Assembly: GCA_963739435.1 (NCBI GenBank)
Contig: CAVUAN010000022.1
Coordinates: 62,001-126,000 of the forward strand
Direction of reading: 5' to 3'
Source: CAVUAN01 sp963739435
GTDB lineage: Bacteria; Acidobacteriota; Thermoanaerobaculia; UBA5066; Gp7-AA6
DNA length: 64,000 nt
Of this stretch, positions 56,902 through 64,000 are shown one piece after another. Within the stretch, counting starts at the first letter, position 1; every line of letters begins with the position of its first letter. The notes under the pieces were generated by a model that saw only the letters and a program-made list of their open reading frames with translations, did not search any database and was not told the DNA's origin. The position numbers and the translations under genes were made by a program.

Positions 56902-57200
56902 TCTCAGTTCCGCCGTAAAAGCGCGACGAGCCCCCGCCCGAAGTCGGAGGCGCGGAAGCGCCAGCCGGATCAAGCGCGTTCACCACGAGTGAATTATCCC
57001 TCCGGACAATGCGAGCCCGGGCGACGAGCCCGCCTCCCGGCGGGAGGCTGGAGGGGGCGCGCTCGCGGCAGCCTCACAACAGCCGAGCTGGCGGGCGCCC
57101 CCGGCCTGAGCGGCGCGTCTACCTACTGCCTCCTGCGCCGCGGGCCGGACGGAGGGAGGCGGGGCCGATGCCTGGGCGTCTCGAGAGAGAGGTCGGCCCT

Positions 57201-58202
57201 CTAGGTGACTTCCAGGCCTCGGTTGACGGGGCGGATGGGAAGGAGGTTGCCCTCGCCGAGCTGGGAGAGGGCGGCGCGGACGGAGGGGGTGCGGTCGGGA
57301 GGAGAGAGGAAGACGACGCAGCCTCCGCCGCCTGCCCCGCAGGCTTTGCCGCCCCAGGCTCCAGCGCGATCGCGCGGCGGCGACGGCGCGCGCGATCAAG
57401 GGAGTCTCGACGACGGGGGCGAGCTCCCGGCGAGCGTCCCACTCTTCGGCGAGAGCGCGGCCCATGGCCGGGAAGTCCATGGTTTGGGCGGCCTCGGCCA
57501 TCCCCGAGGCGGCGCGGCGCACGCCTTCGAGGTGGGCGGCCACGCGGTCGTCGCCTTCGAGGCGGGCCCGGAAGATCTCCCAGTTGTTCATGCCGGACGA
57601 ATGCGAAGCTCCCGTGTCGAGGAGCGTCAGGTGGCGCTCCCAGAGGTCGGCATCCACGTCCACGCGCGCGGCGCGCGTGCGGCCGGGCTCGAACACGATC
57701 CGGTGCAGGCCGCCCGCGAGCGGCGGAAAGTAGTCCTGGACTCCGGCGGGCTTGTCGCAGAACGCGCGTCTCCACGTCGCGCACGAAGTCCACGCGATCC
57801 ACTCCCGCCAGGCCGCGGGGCGAGAATCGCTCGAGCGCCCCCATCAGCGCGACGAGAAGGGCCGAGGAGCCGCCGAGCCCCGAGCCGAACGGAACCTCGG
57901 AGCTGATCTCGATCTCGAGAGGCTCGCTGATCTGCAGAGCCAGGATCAGCGATCCGACGAGCGCCGTCTCGGGCGCCGCCAGAAGCTCCTCCGCCGTTCC
58001 CGAACGGTCGTCGGAGCCACGGTCCTTGAGCGAGACCCGGAACCCGTTCTTGCCCCGCCGCAACGCGGCAGCGAGCGAAACGGTCGATGGCAAGGTTGAC
58101 GGTGACCGAGCCGGGATGGAGAACGTGCAGAGGCCAGAGATCGAGGGTGCCGCCGGCCAGATCGACCCGGGACGGTGCGGACGCTTGGACGAGCTCAGCC
58201 AC
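57201..58202 (-). CDS. GHMP-family sugar kinase, frameshifted
   Basis: GTG 58202 begins MAELVQASAPSRVDLAGGTL with DLWPLHVLHPGSVTVNLAID next, typical of GHMP heptose/sugar kinases. The frame moves near 58100 to GKNGFRVSLKDRGSDD and PFGSGLGGSSALLVALMGAL (the ATP-binding glycine-rich loop). It moves again near 57760 (RVDVDADLWERHLTLLDTGA with HSSGMNNWEIFRARLEG) and once more near 57400 to reach CGAGGGGCVVFL and the end LEVT. About 330 residues and at least three shifts. Probable role: surface-polysaccharide sugar phosphorylation. Confidence 0.72.
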
Positions 58203-58229
58203 GGGCCGAACTCTAATCTCGAAAGTCTC

Positions 58230-58853
58230 TTAGTACCCGGCGCGGGAGGCGCGGAGGAAGCCCGACTGCTGGAAGGCCACGCCTTCGACAGTCATCGTCT
58301 GGCCGATCGAGGCCTGCGAGAAGCCGCGAGGGCGAATCGAGCAGCCGCCAGACCTCCCCGTCCTGCGTGCAGAAGGCCGGCTCATGCAGCCGCGCCCGCT
58401 CCGGGGCGTCGACGAGCCCCGCCTCGCGGCGCGACTCGCAGTGCAGGCAAACGAGGGTCCCGGTCATCTTTCGGGACACGAGCCTGGCCTGGGCGGCGGG
58501 GGCCGCCTTCGAGGTGCAGGTCCGCTCACCGGTGTTCCGGTGCGCCGCTCCGGAACGCCGTCCGCCACGATCGGAACGATCAGGAGCACCACGGCCGCGG
58601 CCAGCCCCAGGAGGGCTGTGCGGGACGGGGACGCGAAATGGGTGCCGTTATAGACCCGCAGGCGGAGCCGGTCGGGGGCCTGGGCTCGCGGGAGCCCCGA
58701 TCGGAGCGCCCGGGCGAGCCCCTGGGCCGACAGGGCTCGGTGGGAGCAGGGACCGCAGCCCGAAAGGTGGGCGTCGAGGGCCTCTTCCTCCGGCCGGGCC
58801 ATTTCCCGGTCGAAGTACGCGTAAATCAGGAAGCGGGCTTCTACGCAGTTCAT
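58230..58853 (-). CDS. Anti-sigma factor-like membrane protein with zf-HC2 domain, frameshifted
   Basis: ATG 58853 gives MNCVEARFLIYAYFDREMAR and HLSGCGPCS, the HX3CX2C zinc motif of ZAS anti-sigma factors; a membrane helix (LLGLAAAVVLLIVPIVA) follows at about residues 85-105. After shifts near 58500 and 58330 the C-terminal part reads MTGTLVCLHCESRREAGL, DGEVWRLLD and FSQASIGQTMTVEGVAFQQS. It follows the ECF sigma gene on the same strand, so it is its likely partner. The C-terminal half with the CLHC pair is of unknown type. Confidence 0.72.
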
Positions 58854-58922
58854 CTGGGCCACGACCAATAACGGCCCCCCCGAAGGCGAAATTCCGCCCT
58901 CGGTATCCCAAATTCCGGCCCC

Positions 58923-58950
58923 TTTGGACTTTGGACCTTGGACTTTGGAC
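58923..58950. repeat. Heptanucleotide tandem repeat (TTTGGAC)x4
   Basis: Four consecutive 7-base units (TTTGGAC, TTTGGAC, CTTGGAC, TTTGGAC) lie in the 118 bp between the ECF sigma stop (58972) and the anti-sigma ATG (58853). Similar heptamer arrays are common in some bacterial genomes. A role is not evident. Confidence 0.75.
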
Positions 58951-58971
58951 CCCAACCCCGGCGGGGGGTCC

Positions 58972-59616
58972 TTACGCCGTCTTCGGCCGGGTCCGCATCT
59001 TGGTCGGTTCGCCGCCCCGGAGGTAGCCGTGCTGGCGGGCGTACTTCAAGAGGGCTTTTTCGAGGAGCTTGCGGCCGCGGTACAGCCGGGACATGACGGT
59101 CCCGACAGGGCAATCCAGGATCTCCGCAATCTCCTTGTACGAGAAGTCCTCGAGGTCCGCCAGGATGACGACCATCCGGTAGTCGTACGGAAGCGACTCG
59201 AGCGCCTTGCGAACATCGTCGTCGAGGACCCCGTTGAAGTACTCCGACTCGGGGTCCGACGGCTGGTCCGCGCTGTCGCGCCGCACGATGCGCTCGAAGG
59301 AATCCTCGATCTCCGCAAAGTCGACGCTGCGCGGCTGGAGCTTCTTCTTCCGGTAGTTGTTGATGAACGTGTTCTTCAGGATCTTGAACAGCCACGCTTT
59401 CAGATTCGTGCCTTCCTCGAACTTGTCGTAATACTTGTAGGCCTTGAAGAAGGTCTCTTGCACGAGATCCTCGGCGTCCTCGGAGCTCCGGGTCATCCGG
59501 TAGGCCGTGTTGTAGAGGGAGTCGAGATACGGCATCACCAGGGAATCGAAGTCCCACGCCGTGACGGCAGGGACCGCCGGGAGCTCTGACTTGAGTTGCA
59601 CGCTCAACTTTTCCAT
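58972..59616 (-). CDS. ECF-family RNA polymerase sigma factor
   Basis: A 214-residue sigma-70 family factor from ATG 59616 (MEKLSVQLKSELPAV; an AGGGGAG site precedes it). Region 2: YNTAYRMTRSSEDAEDLVQE, TFFKAYKYYDKFEEGTNLKA with WLFKILKNTFINNYRKKK. Region 4: LPYDYRMVVILADLEDFSYK, EIAEILDCPVGTVMSRLYRG. Of the RpoE/SigE group. The downstream anti-sigma gene suggests envelope- or redox-linked release; the CxxC zinc type fits redox or envelope stress. Confidence 0.92.
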   Translation of the reverse strand: MEKLSVQLKSELPAVPAVTAWDFDSLVMPYLDSLYNTAYRMTRSSEDAEDLVQETFFKAYKYYDKFEEGTNLKAWLFKILKNTFINNYRKKKLQPRSVDFAEIEDSFERIVRRDSADQPSDPESEYFNGVLDDDVRKALESLPYDYRMVVILADLEDFSYKEIAEILDCPVGTVMSRLYRGRKLLEKALLKYARQHGYLRGGEPTKMRTRPKTA

Positions 59617-59805
59617 GACTCCCCTAAAAGCAAATCCTTTGCCCACCAGGTACACCCTTTCGCAAAACTGCTCGAAATCAGCTAAACGCCAGTTCTTTCA
59701 ATGTTTAAGACGACAAATCGCCCTGAAGGCTTACACCTGAGATACGCCCCATTCGTCCGAAAGGTTTCGGTTTAGGGGTCAGCGCGTCCCAAAATTGGGA
59801 CAGGA

Positions 59806-59843
59806 CGAGAAAAAGGCCTCCCTGCAGAACCGCAAGGAGGCCT
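59806..59843 (-). terminator. Rho-independent terminator of the F0 ATPase gene cluster
   Basis: Read on the - strand, AGGCCTCC pairs with GGAGGCCT (8 bp, 14-base loop), followed by a TTTT run. It lies 26 bp after the stop of the c-subunit gene. A second small stem (GTCCCAA/TTGGGAC, 59787-59802) follows. Confidence 0.8.
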
Positions 59844-59868
59844 CGAGGTCCGAGGCGGAGGCTAAAGA

Positions 59869-60189
59869 CTAGAGCTTGCTGATCTGACTGGCGATCAGAA
59901 GCGCATACAGGACCAGGGATTCGATCAGGGCCAGGCCGATGATCGTCATGAGCCGGATCGGGCCGGCCGCTCCCGGGTTGCGCGAAATGGCGTCGGCCGC
60001 CGAGGATGTGGCGCGCCCCTGTCCGATGGCGCCGGCCGCCGCCGCGATACCCAGAAGGAACGCCGCGCTCAAGGCTCCCCATCGCACTCCCCCGGCCGCT
60101 GCGCCGGCCGCCGCGGGCTCCTGGGCCATCGCCGGCAGCGCCAGGCAGACGAGCGCGATGAGCGCAATCCATACCGATTTCTTCAACAT
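59869..60189 (-). CDS. atpE: F-type ATP synthase subunit c
   Basis: A 106-residue proteolipid. A signal-like N-terminal segment (KKSVWIALIALVCLALP) precedes two helices: GALSAAFLLGIAAAAGAIGQ and TIIGLALIESLVLYALLIA, with the ion-binding Glu in LALIES. The AAGGAG site is 8 bases before the ATG at 60189. The longer, cleaved form of c-subunit is known in several phyla. It ends the F0 cluster before the terminator. Confidence 0.9.
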   Translation of the reverse strand: MLKKSVWIALIALVCLALPAMAQEPAAAGAAAGGVRWGALSAAFLLGIAAAAGAIGQGRATSSAADAISRNPGAAGPIRLMTIIGLALIESLVLYALLIASQISKL

Positions 60190-60223
60190 CCGCAATCTCC
60201 TTCTTCCGTTTCGAAATGGGTTC

Positions 60224-60985
60224 TCAAAGTTCTTCGTGAGCCGTCAAGAGGTTGATGTAAACCGACGTCAAAGTGATGAAGATAAACGATTGCAGGAAGG
60301 CTGTGAACAGCCCCAGGATCATCAGGGGCCAGGGAACGACAATCGGCGCGAGGCTCGCGAAGAACCCCGTCACCGTGTGCTCGCCGGAGATGTTCATGAA
60401 GAGACGCAGCGAGAGCGAGAGGATCCGGGCAAAGTTGCTGATCAGCTCGATCACGAAGAAGAGCGGCGCCAGCCACAACACCGGCCCCATGAAGTGTTTC
60501 AGGAAGCCCCCGACGCCGTTGGCCTTGATGCCCTGCCAGTTGAAATAGAAGAACGAAATGACGGCAAGCGCCAGCGTCGTCGAGAGCGCCGCCGTCGGCG
60601 GCGTCAGGAAGAAGAACATGCCGAAGAGGTTCGAGACGCCGATGAAGACGGCCATCGAGCCGATCATCCAGAGGTATTTCTGACGGGCTCCGTGGCCGAT
60701 CACATCGTCCAGCAGGCTGCCGAGGGCATCGACGAGCATCTCCAGGAAGTTCTGGACGCCGCCCGGCTTTTCCTTGCGGTACTTGCGCGCCGCCCAGGGC
60801 AGGAAGGTAGCGAGCAGGACGAGCACCAGGATGCCCATGAGGGCGGGATCCGGGATCCAGGCTTCCTTGCCGTCTGGAAACCAGAAGGCCGCCGCGCCCT
60901 TCGACATCCGGTCGACCGGCGGTTCGCCGAGTAGCCGGATCAAGAGCCTGTTCACCGGCCCGTACAGGATCGAAAGATGCTCCAC
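60224..60985 (-). CDS. atpB: F-type ATP synthase subunit a
   Basis: A 253-residue membrane protein with about six helices. The stator Arg is in RILSLSLRLFMNISGEH near residue 185; GVQNFLEMLVDALGSLL and PLMILGLFTAFLQSFIFITL are further family landmarks. It forms the proton path with the c ring. The c-subunit gene follows 34 bp later. The F1 genes and subunit b are not in the window. Confidence 0.93.
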   Translation of the reverse strand: MEHLSILYGPVNRLLIRLLGEPPVDRMSKGAAAFWFPDGKEAWIPDPALMGILVLVLLATFLPWAARKYRKEKPGGVQNFLEMLVDALGSLLDDVIGHGARQKYLWMIGSMAVFIGVSNLFGMFFFLTPPTAALSTTLALAVISFFYFNWQGIKANGVGGFLKHFMGPVLWLAPLFFVIELISNFARILSLSLRLFMNISGEHTVTGFFASLAPIVVPWPLMILGLFTAFLQSFIFITLTSVYINLLTAHEEL

Positions 60986-60987
60986 GC

Positions 60988-61350
60988 TTAACCCTCTCTG
61001 CCCCGCTCAAAGATTTCCGCGACGATGGCCAGGACGACTGTCGAGAGCCCCAGGAAGCCCGCGACCGGTTCAAAGCCTTTCCAGCGAAGGACGACCACGA
61101 GAAGCAGGGCCGAAGCTCCCGTGACCAGCAGAAGGCGGAGTTTCCGTCGGGTCCCTCCCCCGGCCTGCTGTTCAGAGAGACGATCGGTCAGCTTCTCGAA
61201 AACGAGAAAGCTGAAAATAACGACGGCCGCGCAGATTGTCAAGGACAGCCCGGTCTGCCACTTGACGAGAAAAGCCCCGGCCGAGAAGAGCGCTCCGAGG
61301 GCGATCGAGCGCCTCCGAATCCGCTCGAGTGAGGCCTCGTCCGGCGTCAT
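60988..61350 (-). CDS. Small membrane protein of the ATP synthase cluster, AtpI-like
   Basis: A 120-residue protein with about four membrane helices (RRRSIALGALFSAGAFLVKW, TICAAVVIFSFLVF, LRLLLVTGASALLLVVVLRW and AGFLGLSTVVLAIVAEIFE). It overlaps the AtpZ-like gene by its ATG and lies 2 bp before atpB. The gene order (small gene, I-like gene, a, c) fits ATP synthase protein I, which helps assemble the c ring, but the sequence is too divergent for a firm name. Confidence 0.7.
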   Translation of the reverse strand: MTPDEASLERIRRRSIALGALFSAGAFLVKWQTGLSLTICAAVVIFSFLVFEKLTDRLSEQQAGGGTRRKLRLLLVTGASALLLVVVLRWKGFEPVAGFLGLSTVVLAIVAEIFERGREG

Positions 61351-61565
61351 TGGCCGCCTCCCCTCCTGTCGATGCGCCGGAGCATCCGCATCAGGCTCCA
61401 GAAGCCGGCCACGACGCCCAGAGCGGCCCCGACGTAGGCAGCCGTCTCCTGAACCGACAGAATCCGCCCCAGCCAGCGCCCGGCGAGGAAGCCGGCAACG
61501 GTGCACGCCGGCAGCACGAGGCCGGCCCCAAGCGCGTCCGCCAGGTCTCCGACGTCGCGGCCCAT
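61347..61565 (-). CDS. AtpZ/AtpI-family protein
   Basis: A 72-residue protein with two membrane helices (ALGAGLVLPACTVAGFLAGR and AAYVGAALGVVAGFWSLMRM), the usual AtpZ/AtpI size and layout (helix, GRWLGR loop, helix, basic tail). It heads the F0 cluster, 18 bp after the nuoN stop, so it may share the transcript of the complex I genes. AtpZ/I forms a Ca/Mg channel or an assembly factor. Confidence 0.78.
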   Translation of the reverse strand: MGRDVGDLADALGAGLVLPACTVAGFLAGRWLGRILSVQETAAYVGAALGVVAGFWSLMRMLRRIDRRGGGQ

Positions 61566-61583
61566 TTTGTCAGGAGCCCCGGG

Positions 61584-63032
61584 TCAGAAGCCGGGCACGC
61601 AGCGGCGCAATGCCTCCAGGAAGGGCTCGGGAGCGACGCCGATGACGAGCGTCCCCGCGGCGCAGATCGTCAGCACAGCCGTCAACGCGTAGGAGCTCTT
61701 AAACGGCGCGCCCTCGGCCTCGGAGAAGAACATCGCCGCCACGATCCGGAAGTAGTAGAAAAGGGAGACGGCCGAGGCGAGCACGGCCAGCACCGCGAGC
61801 CAGGCGTACCCCGCCTTCATCGCCGCGGTGAAGAGGTAGTACTTTCCGATGAATCCCGCAGTCGGCGGGATCCCCGCCAGCGAAAGCAGGAAGAGCAGCA
61901 TGACGATCGCCGCCGGCATGTTGCGCCGGGCGAGCCCGTTGAAATCCGAAACCGTCTCCGCCGCATAGCCGTGCGACTCGAGGAGGATGACGAGGGCGAA
62001 CACGCCGAAGTTCATCAACAGGTAGGCGGCCAGGTACACCAGGATGCCCCAGATACCGAAGGCGTTGCGGAAACCGAGGACGCCCAGGAGCGCGTAGCCC
62101 GCGTGGGCGATCGAGGAGTACGCGAGCATGCGCTTCACGTTGGTTTGCAGCAGGGCGGCGACATTGCCGACGATCATGGTGGCCGCCGCCACGAGAGCCA
62201 CGATGAGCCCCCAGTCGGCGTGGAACTTCGGGAACGCCACGTAGAAGATCCGGGCGAGGATGGCGTAGGCGGCGACCTTCGGACCGACCGAGAAGAACGC
62301 GGTCACGGGCGTCGGCGCGCCTTCGTAGACATCGGGCGCCCAAACGTGGAACGGCACGGCCGCGACCTTGAAGAGCAGGCCGGCGAGGATGAGCAGGATG
62401 CCGAGGATCGTCAGGTTCGACCGCTCGGCCGAGGCAAAGAGGCCCGCAATGTCGGTCAAGCCGAGCTTGCCCGTCAGGCCGTACACGAGCGAGATGCCGT
62501 AGAGCAGAACGCCCGAGGAGAACGCGCCGAGGATGAAGTACTTCAAAGCCGCCTCGGTCGACTTCGGCTCCCCCTTGAAGTACCCGGCGAGGACGTAGGA
62601 AGAAAGCGCCATCAGCTCGAGCGCGATGTAGATCGACGCGAGGTTCGTGCCCGAGACCATGAACAGCATGCCCACGCCGGCAAAGAGAAGAAGAGAGTAG
62701 TACTCGCCGGCCGCGTAGGGAGAGCTGCCGACGAAGCGCACCGAGGCAAGCACCGTCAGCAGGAGCGAGAGCAGGATCAACAGCTTGAAGAAGAGAGCGA
62801 AGTTGTCGAGGATGAACATCCCGCCCAGAATCGGAGCGGAGCCCCGGCCCGGCTGCACCGCCGCCACCGCCAGGGCGATGCCGGTCGCCGCCACGCAGAG
62901 CACGGCGAGGAAGCCCAAGAACTCCTCCTTGGCCTTGTTGACCGAGATGCCGAGGACCATGAGGAGGAGCCCCGCCGAGGTCAGCACGAGCTCGGGCGCG
63001 AGCAGGATCCAATCGGAGGACCGAAAAGTCAC
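61584..63032 (-). CDS. nuoN: NADH-quinone oxidoreductase subunit N
   Basis: A 482-residue antiporter-like subunit from GTG 63032, which overlaps the nuoM stop (GTGA). It has about 14 membrane helices. Family landmarks are EYYSLLLFAGVGMLFMVSGT, YIALELMALSSYVLAGYFKG (the helix-5 Glu), EAALKYFILGAFSSGVLLYG, AAVPFHVWAPDVYEGAPTPV and MLAYSSIAHAGYALLG (the helix-8 Lys/His region). It belongs to the proton-pumping arm of complex I. Confidence 0.95.
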   Translation of the reverse strand: MTFRSSDWILLAPELVLTSAGLLLMVLGISVNKAKEEFLGFLAVLCVAATGIALAVAAVQPGRGSAPILGGMFILDNFALFFKLLILLSLLLTVLASVRFVGSSPYAAGEYYSLLLFAGVGMLFMVSGTNLASIYIALELMALSSYVLAGYFKGEPKSTEAALKYFILGAFSSGVLLYGISLVYGLTGKLGLTDIAGLFASAERSNLTILGILLILAGLLFKVAAVPFHVWAPDVYEGAPTPVTAFFSVGPKVAAYAILARIFYVAFPKFHADWGLIVALVAAATMIVGNVAALLQTNVKRMLAYSSIAHAGYALLGVLGFRNAFGIWGILVYLAAYLLMNFGVFALVILLESHGYAAETVSDFNGLARRNMPAAIVMLLFLLSLAGIPPTAGFIGKYYLFTAAMKAGYAWLAVLAVLASAVSLFYYFRIVAAMFFSEAEGAPFKSSYALTAVLTICAAGTLVIGVAPEPFLEALRRCVPGF

Positions 63033-64000
63033 CGGCTGGTCTCCCCTGCCGCCGCCGGCGCCGGCGGCGCCTCGGACCGCAAGGCCATGGCCGGCGCCAC
63101 CGTCGTCCGCCCTCCTACGGCCGCCACGATCTTCTCGGACGGCACGCGCAGGACGTCGAAGATCGGCCGCGGGTACAGCCCGATCCAGAACGCCAGCACG
63201 ACGAGCGGCGCCAGCGTCAGTTGTTCGCGCAGGGTCAGGTCCATAAGCTTCGCGTTGGCCGGATTCTTGAGCTCGCCGAAGAAGACGCGCTGGTAGAGCC
63301 AGAGCAGGTAGGCCGCTCCCAGGATGATGCCCGTGCCGGCCCAGAGCGCCCACCAGAAGGATTTCGCGAAGGCGCCCTGGAGAATCGAAAACTCTCCGAT
63401 GAAGCCGTTCAAGAGCGGCAGGCCCATCGAAGACAGGACCATCACCATGAAGTAGGTCGCGAAGATCGGCATCTGCCTGGCGAGGCCGCCGTACTCGGCG
63501 ATCAGCCGCGTGTGGCGCCGTTCATACACGATCCCCACGAGCAGGAAGAGCGCCCCTGTCGAGACGCCGTGATTGATCATCTGCAGGACGGCGCCCTGGA
63601 TGCCCGCCATGTTGAGGGCGAACACGCCCAGCATGACGAAGCCCAGGTGGGACACGGAGGAGTAGGCGATCAGCTTCTTCATGTCCTTCTGCACGAGCGT
63701 GACCATCGCGCCGTAGACGATCCCGACGATCGCCAGTGTCGCCATCAGGCCGATGACCCACTCCGTCCGGACGGCCTCGGGAAACATGGGCAGGGAGAAG
63801 CGCACGAAACCGTACGTCCCCATCTTGAGGAGGACGGCCGCCAGGATGACCGAGCCCGCCGTCGGCGCCTCGGTGTGCGCGTCGGGCAGCCACGTGTGGA
63901 ACGGGAACATCGGCACCTTGATCGCAAAGCCGAAAAAGAAGGCAAAGAAGAGCCAGACCTGGAGGCCGGCCGGCAGGCCCGCCGCCACCGCCGTGAGCTT
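63029..64000 (-). CDS. nuoM: NADH-quinone oxidoreductase subunit M, 3' part (partial)
   Basis: The frame is open to the right edge; 323 residues of the C-terminal part are visible. FPFHTWLPDAHTEAPTAGSV (helix 7-8 Lys/His), KKLIAYSSVSHLGFVMLG and QMINHGVSTGALFLLVG are the NuoM signatures. The last 25 residues are low-complexity and Ala/Pro-rich. It runs into nuoN, as in standard nuo operons. NuoL would be expected upstream, outside the window. Confidence 0.93.
   Translation of the reverse strand, partial: KLTAVAAGLPAGLQVWLFFAFFFGFAIKVPMFPFHTWLPDAHTEAPTAGSVILAAVLLKMGTYGFVRFSLPMFPEAVRTEWVIGLMATLAIVGIVYGAMVTLVQKDMKKLIAYSSVSHLGFVMLGVFALNMAGIQGAVLQMINHGVSTGALFLLVGIVYERRHTRLIAEYGGLARQMPIFATYFMVMVLSSMGLPLLNGFIGEFSILQGAFAKSFWWALWAGTGIILGAAYLLWLYQRVFFGELKNPANAKLMDLTLREQLTLAPLVVLAFWIGLYPRPIFDVLRVPSEKIVAAVGGRTTVAPAMALRSEAPPAPAAAGETSR

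Overview
This is a GC-rich (visually about 65-70%) bacterial chromosome segment with tightly packed operons, many NTGA start/stop overlaps and frequent GTG or TTG starts. A diderm is implied by LolC/E-type export, an outer-membrane porin-cytochrome conduit and lipoproteins. The mixture (NiFe-hydrogenase maturation, MtrCAB-like extracellular electron transfer, V-type plus F-type ATPase genes, complex I, methylmalonyl-CoA genes) would fit an uncultured-type Acidobacteriota (Thermoanaerobaculia-like) or a related phylum; this placement is inference, and no marker gene here settles it. No tRNA, rRNA, CRISPR array, intact transposase or prophage was found.

Region 1 (1-6.6 kb, + strand): the end of hypF, then hypC, hypD, hypE, a stand-alone formyltransferase and an enoyl-CoA-hydratase-like gene that together look like a HypX split in two, hypA, hypB, a nickel permease with the HX4DH signature, and a Cys-rich membrane-anchored protein. 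The hydrogenase itself must lie outside the window.

Region 2 (6.6-13.6 kb, - strand mostly): a stress/redox island with UbiD-family decarboxylase, an alpha/beta hydrolase (+), a DUF1622-like membrane protein, a MacB-type permease, a CBS-pair protein, a universal stress protein, an unknown protein and Hsp20. Most of these reading frames carry apparent single-base frameshifts. Several are preceded by the same TGATG-N6-CATCA-like dyad.

Region 3 (13.7-22 kb, - strand): a complete V/A-type ATPase cluster in the order H-C-I-K-F-E-A-B-D, again with many apparent frameshifts, which I read as sequence errors more than as gene decay.

Region 4 (22.2-33 kb): an electron-transfer island. A decaheme OmcA/MtrC-like cytochrome, a decaheme MtrA-like cytochrome, an MtrB-like beta barrel and a small monoheme cytochrome form one operon ended by a strong terminator. 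A second operon encodes an 11-heme membrane-anchored cytochrome, a cytochrome b and a NapC/NirT-like cytochrome with a CX3CH haem site. A convergent gene encodes a four-haem cytochrome c. Both operons, and the - strand genes leading to the four-haem cytochrome, have the dyad described above, so a shared low-oxygen/redox regulator is a reasonable hypothesis.

Region 5 (33-45 kb, - strand): a degenerate M23/LytM protein, an O-antigen-ligase-like protein, carB, a secreted 14-repeat propeller-like protein, then lolC/E, carA and a DAHP synthase in one overlapping operon.

Region 6 (45-64 kb): a secreted unknown, a small MITE-like element, a DUF6526-like membrane protein, methylmalonyl-CoA epimerase, MeaB and acyl-CoA dehydrogenase, a SpoIID/SPOR lipoprotein, a DnaC-like ATPase, an SRPBCC protein, argS, a ferredoxin-MBL fusion, an esterase of different composition, a GHMP kinase, an anti-sigma/ECF sigma pair, F0 ATPase genes (c, a and two AtpI/AtpZ-like), nuoN and the 3' part of nuoM.
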